From: Evansella vedderi
GTDB taxonomy: Bacteria > Bacillota > Bacilli > Bacillales > Salisediminibacteriaceae
DNA length: 64,000 bases
Direction of reading: 5' to 3'
NCBI RefSeq assembly: GCF_030813435.1
Contig: NZ_JAUSUG010000002.1
Location: 310,001-374,000, forward strand
The position numbers and the translations under genes are program-made. How positions within the stretch are numbered: the first letter of the stretch is position 1; the number at the start of each line of letters is the position of its first letter. The notes beneath the pieces are model-generated. The model was not told where the DNA came from. It saw nothing but the letters and a program-made list of their open reading frames with translations, and ran no database searches. Shown piece after piece: positions 33,211 to 41,771 of the stretch.

Positions 33211-35553
33211 TTATTGAGCGAATTTCGATAATCTCTCAAATTCTATTTGCGGTGCCAGCACATCATTTACTACCTCTACAACTACATCTTCAGCTACTGT
33301 AAATGTAGCTGTTCCTCTAATATCTGTAGAAGAGGCACCGACTCTTACTTCATATGTTCCTGCTTCTAATACCCAAGCAGATAATTCTTCATCAAAGGAA
33401 GCAAGGTTCTTCGCGTCTAATTCAAAACGCAAATTCTCTTTTTTACCTGGACGAAGCTCCCTCGTTTTATCAAAGGCCTTCAATTCGATCTCTGGCTTTT
33501 CTAACTTACCGTCTGGCTTACTCACATACACTTGAACTGCTTCTCTACCGGCAACTTCCCCAACATTCTCGACTGTTGCAAAAACTTGAATTTTATCTTT
33601 AAAGTTGCCGTTTCGATTTACACGAATATTACTATACTCGTATTCTGTGTAGGATAAACCAAAACCGAATTCATAGGCAGGCTCCACATCAAAGGTTGTA
33701 TTGTAGCGATAGCCCACATAAATGTCCTCTTCGTAGATAAAGCTTCCCGTTCCAGGATATGTTTCTGAATACGGTAAGTCTGTGTAATCTTTCGGGAATG
33801 TTTGTGGTAGTTTACCAGAAGGATTTACCTTACCTGATAAAACATCTGCCACCGCATTACCAAATTCTTGACCTGGCTGCCAGGATAATAGAATGGCATC
33901 TACTTTATCTCTCCAACTAACAACTTCCAGTGGTCCTTCCACGTTTAAGATCGCGATAACAGGTTTTCCTTCCGCATGGAACGCCGCCGTTACATCATCA
34001 ATCATCGCTTGCTTGGAGTCCGAGAGGTAAAAATCTTCTAAGGATCTATCATTTCCATAGCTTCCAAACTCCGTGGCTAGGACAATGATCCCTACGTCAG
34101 AGTTCCCTGCTGCAGTAATTGCTTCTTCCGATACATCCATTTCTGGTAACGTTGGGAAAGTAGATACAAAGAAGTTACCAGGCGTCTGCTTGTATTCATC
34201 CGTTGCCCTTAATGTCTCCACATACGTTTCATATTTTTCATAAAGCTCTTCATTAATAGTGAAGCCTGCATTTTGTAATCCCTCTGCAATGCCAATCTGA
34301 TACTCTGCATGTACAAGGGCACTTCCACGACCGCCAGTCATTGTTTCAATGGAAGGAGTACCAAATAAAGAAACGGTTGTATCACTATCTAAAGGCAATG
34401 TTTGTTCTTCGTTTTTCAACAATACCATACCATCTGCCGCAGCCTTTCGAGCCACCTCTGCCCCTGCAGCTAAGTCAGGATCATTAGAATACTCGTATCC
34501 TTGGAATGTTGGTGTTTGAACAATAATCCGTAGAATGTCCTTTACATTTCGATCTAATACCGCTTCATCTAGAATACCGTCATTTACAGCGTTAACGATT
34601 GCTGTAGACTGTTGTGGTCTTCCTGGCATTAACAAATTAGTTCCAGCTTCCATTTGCTTGGCAATATTACGAGCACCAAACTCCCAGTCCGTCATGGCAA
34701 ATCCATTAAAGCCCCAATCTTCCCTCAGAATATGTGTAAGTAGGTCTTTATTTTCTGTAGCCCAAGTTCCGTTAATTTTGTTATAGGAGTCCATAATTGC
34801 CCATGGATCCGCATCCTTCACTGTCATTTCAAAGCCCTTCAAATAGATTTCCCTTAAAGCCCTTTGACTTACGATGGCATCAATATTGTTATCGGCCCTT
34901 TGGTTATAAGCTGCAAAGTGTTTAATAGTAGTTCCTATACCATGGTCTTCTACACCACTAACAAGTGCTGTTGCCATTCTTCCTGTTAAGTATGGATCTT
35001 CAGAAAAATACTCAGAATTTCTACCATTTAAAAGGTAGCTTTGAATATTCATTCCTGGAGCAAGAAGGAGGTCAATTCCATATTCTCTTAATTCGTGGCT
35101 TGTCGCTTCTCCCACTTCATATACCAAATCGCGGTCCCACGTGGCAGCAAGTACATTAGGTGCCGGGAATTTTGTTGCATAATAAGTATTGTCATCGTTT
35201 GGTCTCGTAGGATTAATTCTTACCCCCATTGGACCATCGGCTAAAACAATAGAAGGGATCCCCAACCTTGGAATGGCTTGAGTTTGACCAGCCGCCCCTG
35301 GTACTCTCGTTGCTTGGTTACCAATAATCTCATTGTCAATCTCTTCTAAAACTTCTTTGTTTCCCCCAACCACAAGTGCTGCCTTTTCTTGTAATGTCAT
35401 TGCTGCTACAACATCATCAATCGAATCCAACCCTGTTAACTGTGGTGGCCCATCATTTTGTTGGGCATTACCAGCTAAAGCAGAGCCAAATCCCGATAGT
35501 AACAGAGTTCCCGAAAGTACTACCGATAAAAGTGCATTTCTTTTCCTACTCAT
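33211..35553 (-). CDS. Secreted glycoside hydrolase family 3 beta-glucosidase
   Basis: A protein of 780 residues with a signal peptide (basic MSRKR, hydrophobic core, ALAGNAQ). The GH3 N-terminal barrel has VLADGPMGVRINP, TIKHFAAYNQ and FAMTDWEFGARN with the nucleophile Asp. The C-terminal alpha/beta domain (AADGMVLLKNE, VSWRDKVDAILLSWQPGQEFGNAVADVLSGKVNPSGKLP) is followed by a fibronectin III-like domain (VFATVENVGEVAGREAVQVYV). It hydrolyses terminal beta-linked glucosyl (or related) residues outside the cell, supplying sugar for the adjacent transporter. A cre-like palindrome lies before the start. Confidence 0.94.
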   Translation of the reverse strand: MSRKRNALLSVVLSGTLLLSGFGSALAGNAQQNDGPPQLTGLDSIDDVVAAMTLQEKAALVVGGNKEVLEEIDNEIIGNQATRVPGAAGQTQAIPRLGIPSIVLADGPMGVRINPTRPNDDNTYYATKFPAPNVLAATWDRDLVYEVGEATSHELREYGIDLLLAPGMNIQSYLLNGRNSEYFSEDPYLTGRMATALVSGVEDHGIGTTIKHFAAYNQRADNNIDAIVSQRALREIYLKGFEMTVKDADPWAIMDSYNKINGTWATENKDLLTHILREDWGFNGFAMTDWEFGARNIAKQMEAGTNLLMPGRPQQSTAIVNAVNDGILDEAVLDRNVKDILRIIVQTPTFQGYEYSNDPDLAAGAEVARKAAADGMVLLKNEEQTLPLDSDTTVSLFGTPSIETMTGGRGSALVHAEYQIGIAEGLQNAGFTINEELYEKYETYVETLRATDEYKQTPGNFFVSTFPTLPEMDVSEEAITAAGNSDVGIIVLATEFGSYGNDRSLEDFYLSDSKQAMIDDVTAAFHAEGKPVIAILNVEGPLEVVSWRDKVDAILLSWQPGQEFGNAVADVLSGKVNPSGKLPQTFPKDYTDLPYSETYPGTGSFIYEEDIYVGYRYNTTFDVEPAYEFGFGLSYTEYEYSNIRVNRNGNFKDKIQVFATVENVGEVAGREAVQVYVSKPDGKLEKPEIELKAFDKTRELRPGKKENLRFELDAKNLASFDEELSAWVLEAGTYEVRVGASSTDIRGTATFTVAEDVVVEVVNDVLAPQIEFERLSKFAQ

Positions 35554-35574
35554 TCAACTACCTCCCTTTAATTG

Positions 35575-35588
35575 TTAAGCGCTTACAA
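35575..35588 (-). promoter_or_regulatory. cre-like site before the GH3 gene
   Basis: The core TAAGCGCTTA is a perfect palindrome. The 14-base window matches the cre consensus at all but two end positions on either strand. It lies about 22 bp upstream of the start, suggesting CcpA control as at the binding-protein gene. Confidence 0.65.
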
Positions 35589-35852
35589 CTGTTATACTAT
35601 CAAAGGAGTTTGTAGTTTTATTTCTAAATATCTGTAATATATTGGTTTTAACATGGACATTTTTATGCTAGTCTTATGAATCGACAATCTATTTTCTTAA
35701 ACGAGTATATCTGATGTTTTCTGGCAGAAAAACAGGTAGTTTAGCATTATTTAAAACCTTTTGTCATTTTGCTGAATTTTTAGAGTATTGTCATTATAAT
35801 AGGAAATGGAAGGTAATATGTTTAGATAATCCTTGAAAACTCAGTTGTTCGT

Positions 35853-35963
35853 GTTTCAATATGCTTGGTTGCAACGCGAATTCTTTGATAGTTGCTATTT
35901 TCGCGTTTCAATACGCCCGGTTGTAACGCCAACCTTTTGAAAGCAGAATAGTTAGTGTTTCAA
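35853..35963. repeat. 52-bp tandem repeat, reverse orientation (locus 2)
   Basis: GTTTCA cores at 35853, 35905 and 35958 are 52 and 53 bp apart, with GGTTGCAACGCG or GGTTGTAACGCC in each unit. Same period and TGAAACGCG core (other strand) as the loci at 26273, 37492 and 60279, but the second half differs. The rest of 35590-35850 shows nothing. Confidence 0.6.
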
Positions 35964-35984
35964 TAGAAAAATAATTAAAGAGTC

Positions 35985-36132
35985 TGTTCAAAAAGGGGCT
36001 GTTTTTCCCGTTTGAACAGACTTGAAACAATGAGCGGAGCCGCTGCCGTCTTTTAAAGCCTACTAGGAGTGGTTTTCTCCTAGTAGGCGCGCAGCGAGTG
36101 GAGCCATTGCAAGACGCTTTTTGAGCACGCTC
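35985..36132. mobile_element. MITE-like hairpin element, second copy
   Basis: Left hairpin AGTCTGTTCAAA/TTTGAACAGACT is followed by the same body as the element at 2140 (CAATGAGCGGAGCCG..., hairpin CCTACTAGGAG/CTCCTAGTAGG, GGCGCGCAGCGAG...GCCATTGC). The direct repeat TTAAAGAGT lies at 35976-35984 and 36133-36141, a 9-bp duplication as at the first copy. The right inverted end has diverged. Confidence 0.72.
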
Positions 36133-36206
36133 TTAAAGAGTTCCCATTATGTTTTTGCACCACAAACATGAAAACGGTAACAAATACAAAGGGGGTGAGG
36201 TTGTAT

Positions 36207-36572
36207 ATGAGAGTGATGGTAGTTGATGACGAGGATATTGAGAGAAAGGGTCTAAAAATGATACTAGAAAGGGAACTTACTAATATTGTAGTTAATGATG
36301 AGGCTCGCAACGGTCGTTTAGCCATACAAATAGCAAAGACCTTTCAACCTCACATTATTTTTATGGACATTAAAATGCCAGGAATGAATGGTCTTGAAAC
36401 GATAGAGGAAATTAGAAAGGATTCCCCTCATGTAAAATTTGTTATTTTAACTGCCTTCGATACCCTTGGCGTTACAAAAAAGACTTCGACGGAAGGGGTA
36501 ATGGACTATATATTAAAGCCCTATAGTAAAGATGAATTAATTGAAACTTTTGATAGATTAGTGGTGAAATAA
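36207..36572 (+). CDS. Stand-alone response-regulator receiver domain
   Basis: A protein of 121 residues, only a CheY-like receiver: VMVVDDEDIERKG, FMDIKMPGMNG with Asp54, FVILTAFD and YILKPYSKDEL. It is most like the receiver of YesN-type regulators but has no AraC output domain. ATG 36207 follows GGGGGTGAGG; longer upstream reading is not supported. No kinase is adjacent. Either a truncated YesN regulator, cut off by the convergent DUF429 gene, or a genuine single-domain phosphate acceptor. The MITE-like element ends 66 bp upstream. Confidence 0.85.
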   Translation: MRVMVVDDEDIERKGLKMILERELTNIVVNDEARNGRLAIQIAKTFQPHIIFMDIKMPGMNGLETIEEIRKDSPHVKFVILTAFDTLGVTKKTSTEGVMDYILKPYSKDELIETFDRLVVK

Positions 36573-36598
36573 TTGGGGCAGTCCGTCCCCCTAACCAA

Positions 36599-37372
36599 TC
36601 ATTCCTCGCCCCTATTGATCATATAATAAATCCAACCTTCTTCTTTTGATTCTTCTGCTAAATGAATCGGTGGTTCCACTAGTTTCGGAAGCAGGGTACC
36701 ATTCGTTCCATAGGCAATGGCGTAGAGAGCACATATACTGGCATCGTACGCATCGGTTCCAGGCTCGATTCCTGCAGGCATGTATTGCCTTAATTCCTCT
36801 GACACCTCAGCATTTCTCCTTTCCTTTACTAACGCCGGGTACACTTCTATAATAATTCGGTTATCTTTAAAAGTCCTTTCGCGAAATGGGTAGACTATAA
36901 AATCGTTATCCTTCTCCCAAAGCCTCGTATGTAAAATGGCCAATGTAGCGTTGTTGCCAATTCGATCGAATACTGCTGACAAGGGCTTTTTTCCAAAAAC
37001 GTTATGTATTTCTTGATCGGTCCGGCGATACGCCAACGGATTATGTATTTCTTTCTGCGGTTTGACAATTGGTGGCGTTTCTCCATTTAATAATTTGGTG
37101 AAAGCCATTGGGTAACCAAGTGGTGCGTCGACACCTATCACAACAAGGGTGTTACTTCTGCTGCTATGGTCTAAGTCGAATGAAGGGTCAACCTGTTGAA
37201 TAAGCTGCTCCAAAGACATTAGACTATTATGGGTTATTGAGGTTTCAGTAGGCTTACCAAGCCAACTGATTTTTTTAGAAGTCTTGTCCCATTGACATAT
37301 AGCCACACCATGATTACTCCCCATCCAGCCACCAACATCCCAACCTATGGCGATTACTTTATCAAATGCCAC
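36599..37372 (-). CDS. DUF429 family protein
   Basis: A protein of 257 residues from GTG 37372, chosen because GGAGGGG precedes it by 6 bases and homology starts there. IGWDVGGWMGSNHGVA and VVIGVDAPLGYP are the acidic strand motifs of this RNase H-like family, predicted to be a nuclease without proven function. YRRTDQEIH and IEVYPALV also fit. Monocistronic and convergent with the receiver gene. Confidence 0.85.
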   Translation of the reverse strand: MAFDKVIAIGWDVGGWMGSNHGVAICQWDKTSKKISWLGKPTETSITHNSLMSLEQLIQQVDPSFDLDHSSRSNTLVVIGVDAPLGYPMAFTKLLNGETPPIVKPQKEIHNPLAYRRTDQEIHNVFGKKPLSAVFDRIGNNATLAILHTRLWEKDNDFIVYPFRERTFKDNRIIIEVYPALVKERRNAEVSEELRQYMPAGIEPGTDAYDASICALYAIAYGTNGTLLPKLVEPPIHLAEESKEEGWIYYMINRGEE

Positions 37373-37491
37373 TATGAACCCCTCCATAATTTCATTTATT
37401 AATGATTCAATCCTACCATGTGACGCTTTTATTGAGTATGATTTAAATATGGACAAGTTTCCATTTTTCCGGATACATCGACACTACTCGA

Positions 37492-37637
37492 TGAAACGCG
37501 TAGGGATTCTCAACTTATGATTACCTGTTCCATAAACTCTTCATGAAACGCGTAACCTTTCTCAACCGATAATTACCTGTTTTATAATCCCCACATGGAA
37601 CGCTAAGGGCCATTCACTGGCGATTACCAATAATCCC
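37492..37637. repeat. 52-bp tandem repeat, three units (locus 3)
   Basis: TGAAACGCG at 37492 and 37544 and TGGAACGCT at 37596 are exactly 52 bp apart. Each unit carries CTCAAC or similar followed by GATTACCTGTT (ATTACC in the third). It fills the gap upstream of the DUF429 gene; 37373-37491 shows nothing else. Confidence 0.8.
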
Positions 37638-37683
37638 CTTATATTACAACATAGCTACTCCATTGAAAAAATTACACAAGCAA

Positions 37684-37713
37684 AAAATGACTAGCAATTT
37701 TGCTAGTCATTTT
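37684..37713 (-). terminator. Terminator after doxX
   Basis: AAAATGACTAGCA, loop ATTT-like, TGCTAGTCATTTT, 34 bp after the DoxX stop, with T-rich flank on the minus strand. Confidence 0.8.
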
Positions 37714-37746
37714 GCTCGAGATTTAGAGGCTTCCCCCTCTATATAA

Positions 37747-38190
37747 CTATCTTTTCTCGATTATCCACTTTCCAATTTTCGTGGAGTATTCTGCACCTGT
37801 TTTTTCAAGCAAACTGTCTACAGCAAAATAATTACTTCCTGATAAGGCTAAGTGTAGACAGGCACCTAATAAGATTAAGTTAAGCTCATAGCCTGCTCCT
37901 GCAGCGCTTCTCATTAGTCCCTCGGGCCAATGGACAAAATAGATGGCGCCCAGCATAACTGGAATTAACATAGTGGCTACAAGTCTTGTGCCTAATCCTA
38001 ATATGAGTGCTAGTCCTCCAACTAACTCAATAAATGCCACAGCTATTGCTAGGAATCCTGGAATGCCCAGACTCGCAAAATAATCCATGGTATTCCCTAA
38101 GCCCCTAACCACTTTGTCCATTCCGTGAGCAAAGAAAATCAAACCCACTATAACGCGAACAATAGTTATACCCAAATCTACTTTTCTCAT
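37747..38190 (-). CDS. DoxX family membrane protein
   Basis: A protein of 147 residues with four hydrophobic segments. IVGLIFFAHGMDKVV near the N-terminus, IAVAFIELVGGLALILGLGTRLVA in the middle and NLILLGACLHLALSGSNYFAVDSLL are the DoxX/YphA pattern. Members are membrane proteins linked to thiol or quinone redox, mostly uncharacterised. Good ribosome binding site (GGGAGAG). Confidence 0.9.
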   Translation of the reverse strand: MRKVDLGITIVRVIVGLIFFAHGMDKVVRGLGNTMDYFASLGIPGFLAIAVAFIELVGGLALILGLGTRLVATMLIPVMLGAIYFVHWPEGLMRSAAGAGYELNLILLGACLHLALSGSNYFAVDSLLEKTGAEYSTKIGKWIIEKR

Positions 38191-38321
38191 TATTGCGGCT
38201 CTCCCCTTCCCAATGAAATAAGTTGTCCACTAATAATCTATAATTCAAAATGTATTTTATTCCTTCACTTTTTTGGAAAGGGCTATTTCGGGGTCTTTGT
38301 AGTGGACAGTGAACGAAAATT

Positions 38322-38352
38322 AGGCTGGCAGCTACACTATGGCTGCCAGCCT
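38322..38352 (-). terminator. Hairpin terminator after the DUF3800 gene
   Basis: An 11-bp perfect stem AGGCTGGCAGC/GCTGCCAGCCT with a 9-base loop, followed on the minus strand by AATTTTC, 4 bp after the stop. Confidence 0.75.
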
Positions 38353-38356
38353 TCCC

Positions 38357-39502
38357 CTATTGATCAAAATATTTCTTTAAAGGCTGAAATTCTGCACTGG
38401 CGAATATGTCCAGTTCATTTTTTGTAGCACGTAAGATTTGGTCTCGGCTCTTTTTTAACCTGCTCAACATTGGTTGAATGATGATGTTGCTGTGATTTAC
38501 GAACTCAATGACATCCTCCACACAGACCGGCAGCTTATAGCCCTTATCACTGCTTGAAATGAGAACCCCTTCATCCCGAACCTTGGCAACAATATTGGTC
38601 CTTAACTGTTGGGTACTGCTCAGCTGATTTTTTCGAAAGGCATTTATGTTCCTAAGAATTTCATCGGTCCTTACATAACCGTGGCGGTTATACTCCAGAT
38701 TCAACAGCAAGAACTTCACGAAATTTACTTGATCTCTTTTGTATTGCTCCTCGGAAAACTCATATTTTCTGATAAACTCTTGGGCACGCTCAAGGGATAA
38801 GTCCGCTATGATATCATTGTATTCCGCGACTTCATCCTCTAGGTCACCAAGGTCTACCGTGTACCCTTTCTTTTTCCCCGGCCATTCATCGATGCGAATC
38901 CATCTTTCCTTAAGTATGGAAAAAAATTTTTTATAGTAGTCTGATTTCATTCCTTGATCATATCCAGAAGCAATCGTTCCACAAATGATATCCGCAAGCT
39001 GCAACAAAACATCAGATGGACTCTCGACGAAACCGAACTCCGACTGGTTGAACAAATTAGGCTGATGTCTAGAGTGCATATATTCCTTGAACTCCTTTAT
39101 AAACTCTTTCGATCCATTATCCCTTGCAGTCAGCTGCAAATGGGGAAAGGTGTGTAATAACTGTTTATAAAGGCGTCCCGATAAAAACCTTTTAAAGCTC
39201 TTGTCATAACCAAGTCCGCTATCTGTATGTAATTTGCGCTTATCTACAACCACTGAGAAAATCGTAAAGTTGAGGGGAGCAACCTCTTGTAAAACTTGCA
39301 TTCTCTTGTCGGCACTCACATTTAATTCCCCAGATGGGAAATACCTTTTCCCTATATCCTCCACTTGGCTGTGAAGGTCTTCAAGATCCTTCTCTTTCAC
39401 CAGTATGGCCGTCACGATGAAATGGGAGGAAACATTCTGTTCCTCGAAGTCAAAACCAAAGTTACCAAATTCATCAACAAAAGCAAATGTCTTTTCCGCC
39501 AT
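38357..39502 (-). CDS. DUF3800 domain protein
   Basis: A protein of 381 residues. The N-terminal RNase H-like domain begins FAFVDEFGNFGFDF and continues with HFIVTAILV, RLYKQLLHTFPHLQLTARDN and VLLQLADIICGTIASGYD, the DUF3800 pattern of acidic residues. The C-terminal 150 residues are helical, with a winged-helix-like part (RTDEILRNINAFRKNQLSSTQQLRTNIVAKVRDEGVLISS). The family is found near mobile and defence genes and is proposed to be a nuclease; its function is not established. Confidence 0.85.
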   Translation of the reverse strand: MAEKTFAFVDEFGNFGFDFEEQNVSSHFIVTAILVKEKDLEDLHSQVEDIGKRYFPSGELNVSADKRMQVLQEVAPLNFTIFSVVVDKRKLHTDSGLGYDKSFKRFLSGRLYKQLLHTFPHLQLTARDNGSKEFIKEFKEYMHSRHQPNLFNQSEFGFVESPSDVLLQLADIICGTIASGYDQGMKSDYYKKFFSILKERWIRIDEWPGKKKGYTVDLGDLEDEVAEYNDIIADLSLERAQEFIRKYEFSEEQYKRDQVNFVKFLLLNLEYNRHGYVRTDEILRNINAFRKNQLSSTQQLRTNIVAKVRDEGVLISSSDKGYKLPVCVEDVIEFVNHSNIIIQPMLSRLKKSRDQILRATKNELDIFASAEFQPLKKYFDQ

Positions 39503-39627
39503 GCCCTATCCCCCTCTAGCAAAATCCAACTCTTTTAACACGTTGTTGTATTATTTAAATATTTCGACAAAACTTCATGTAACCCTTTATAAATGTGGAA
39601 AACATGAAGGAAGCCTGCACAAAACAT

Positions 39628-40017
39628 CTACGATTCTTCCACACTTGGTTGGACTAATCCCCTTTCCCTTTTAATGGCATAAATAAATAGAATAATCCCA
39701 ACAACAACAAGAATAGGTTCAATGACATTCGCTTCTGGCCCTGCCGTCAACCGGTGGAGCTGAAAAATCCAATGGATAACGACAATATCAAAACTCGCAA
39801 AAAATCCCGCTGCCGCAAGAACACCATGAAAGAAAGAGGCTAGAAAAAATTTTGCACAGAAGATAAAAAAGAGTATCGTCCCTAAGCCAATAAATGCCAA
39901 GGCCCCTAGACGTTCAGCCGTTGTGGTCGCTGCCAGTTCAAAGGCATACACATGCCTTGAGTGGAAAATCCAATCCATATATAACACACCTATTAAAAAT
40001 CCTATGAATCTACTCAT
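39628..40017 (-). CDS. Small membrane protein, possibly DUF2243-like
   Basis: A protein of 129 residues with four hydrophobic segments and the intramembrane pattern FDIVVIHWIFQLHRL, which recalls the paired histidines of DUF2243 proteins. The ribosome binding site is weak. The function is unknown. Confidence 0.65.
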   Translation of the reverse strand: MSRFIGFLIGVLYMDWIFHSRHVYAFELAATTTAERLGALAFIGLGTILFFIFCAKFFLASFFHGVLAAAGFFASFDIVVIHWIFQLHRLTAGPEANVIEPILVVVGIILFIYAIKRERGLVQPSVEES

Positions 40018-40319
40018 TCCAAGTACCGCCTCTACTAGTATTATTAGTACCTACTATTCTCATATTCCTCATTGTTTATTCTAAGAAGAACAAAGACAAA
40101 ATGACAACAAGCGACCCCCTAATTAAACATTTGCTAACTCGTTAAAAAAGAGTAAATTATTTTAAACTTTATTTTTGGGTTGTGAAAGCTAGTGTCACTG
40201 GAAAGTAGCAGTGGTGTTGCGATTGCGTTCGGTTCGCGGCAAATTACGTGGATAATGAATCCATATTACTATACCGCAAACTTATTTACAGGAGACGAAT
40301 TTTATAAAACAATCAAAGA
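40018..40319. other. Intergenic region without recognised feature
   Basis: About 300 bp, AT-rich at first and more GC-rich around 40,190-40,250. No supported ORF, repeat or RNA was found. Confidence 0.4.
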
Positions 40320-40340
40320 GGGACGTTTGCTCAACGTCCC
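40320..40340 (-). terminator. Terminator after the Gmad2 lipoprotein gene
   Basis: GGGACGTT, loop TGCTC, AACGTCCC, then CTTTGATTGTTTT on the minus strand, 8 bp after the stop. Confidence 0.75.
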
Positions 40341-40347
40341 CTCGAAT

Positions 40348-41595
40348 TCATTTATTTTTTACCGTTAGAGGTATTACCAATTCATTTATTCTTGAGCCGT
40401 CTTTGGCACTTTCTTCGAATAGGATTAGGGTAACAGTACTGTTCGAAACATAATCAAAGTCGATGAGTATTTCAAATTCTCCCCACTCTGGTGCACCGTC
40501 GGATGCTGTAGTGAATCCCCTAGCTAAGATATAATGACCATCCTCCAGTTCATACTGCAATGTGGCCTCAAATACTCTCGCTAATCCGCGGACCACCACT
40601 TGATTTTCTACCTCTGTGTACGGTGCAGGTTGAAACACTTTAAATGCATTATTCTCTAAGATTACCTCTGGGTCTGAGTTATCCGGTTCATTGATAACTG
40701 CCCCGTTGATCACATTTAAAGGGAGAGCTAGCTGATTTTTCCAAGAGCCGTCTTTGGCGTTTTCCTCAAATAAAAATAGTGTTACAGATCCACTTGGCAC
40801 TTTGGCTAAATCAATCACAAGCTCGAACTCTCCCCAATCAGGTGCTCCATTACTTGCAGTTACAAAGCCACTGGCAAAAATATAATGGCCGTCTTCCAAC
40901 TCATACTGCACTGTACCTTCGTACACTCTAGCCAGCCCACGGACGACTAATTGATTTTCTACTTCGGAGTTCGGTGCAGGATCAAAGATCTTAAAGGATT
41001 CATTTTCTAGTACAACCTCTGGGCCCGGGTTGTTAGGCTCTACAACCTCTTTCTCATTGGCCACTTCTAACGGGATGGCTAACTGATTTTTATGCCAAGC
41101 CCCGTCTTTGGCGCTTTCTTCAAAAAGGTATAGGGTTGCGGCTCCACTTGGCACGTCCCTCAAATCAATAAAAATCTCAAACTCTCCCCAATCAGGTGCT
41201 CCATTACTTGCAGTTACAAAGCCGCTGGCAAAAATATAATGGCCGTCTTCCAATTCATAATGCACGGTACCTTCATACACCTTTGCTAGACCACGAACGA
41301 CTAACTCTGTCTCCACCTCCGCGTTGGGCGATGGTTCGAAGATTTTAAATGCTTCGTTTTCCAAAACTACTTCTCGTCCATCCGCAAGATCCTCCCAATT
41401 GGCAGCGTCCTCCCTTTCCCCATCTTTAGGGTCCGTAGCCTCTGAATTACCATTCGTATCTTCCTCCGCTGATGTATCAGACCCTCCATTAGGTAACGGA
41501 TCTTCCACTATATCATCCTGACTGCAGGCAACAAATAACGTTAAACAAGCGGCAACGACCATCCATCGCTTAAAAAAGCCTTTCATTTCATTCAA
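40348..41595 (-). CDS. Lipoprotein with three tandem Gmad2 (immunoglobulin-like) domains
   Basis: A 415-residue protein. A signal peptide with lipobox (LTLFVAC, Cys about 25) and an acidic Ser/Thr/Asp linker are followed by three near-identical domains of about 100 residues, starting ENEAFKIFEPSPNAEVE (about 78), ENESFKIFDPAPNSEVE (about 198) and ENNAFKVFQPAPYTEVE (about 314). Each contains ASGFVTASNGAPDWGEFE or a close variant. This is the Gmad2 spore-germination-associated Ig-like domain, usually present once. It is anchored on the outer face of the membrane; the role is unknown, perhaps surface binding. The repeats point to recent internal duplication. Confidence 0.88.
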   Translation of the reverse strand: MNEMKGFFKRWMVVAACLTLFVACSQDDIVEDPLPNGGSDTSAEEDTNGNSEATDPKDGEREDAANWEDLADGREVVLENEAFKIFEPSPNAEVETELVVRGLAKVYEGTVHYELEDGHYIFASGFVTASNGAPDWGEFEIFIDLRDVPSGAATLYLFEESAKDGAWHKNQLAIPLEVANEKEVVEPNNPGPEVVLENESFKIFDPAPNSEVENQLVVRGLARVYEGTVQYELEDGHYIFASGFVTASNGAPDWGEFELVIDLAKVPSGSVTLFLFEENAKDGSWKNQLALPLNVINGAVINEPDNSDPEVILENNAFKVFQPAPYTEVENQVVVRGLARVFEATLQYELEDGHYILARGFTTASDGAPEWGEFEILIDFDYVSNSTVTLILFEESAKDGSRINELVIPLTVKNK

Positions 41596-41771
41596 GCCTC
41601 CTATTGGATCATAATAGGAAAAACACTGTCTATTACTTTAGCTATAATGATTACTATATGTTCAGGCGGCAAGCATGGGAACACGACGCAGTCCCCATTG
41701 TTCTTCCTTCACTAAGTATGACGGTAGGATTCCAAAAAGGTCACGCCTATTTTTTTCAAAAAAAATCTTTA

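Noticed and set aside
35853-35963. Short CRISPR-like array with GTTTCAA repeats
   Set aside because: Whole 52-bp units are repeated and diverge gradually, including the would-be spacers; related arrays at other loci have the same step and no cas genes are in the window.
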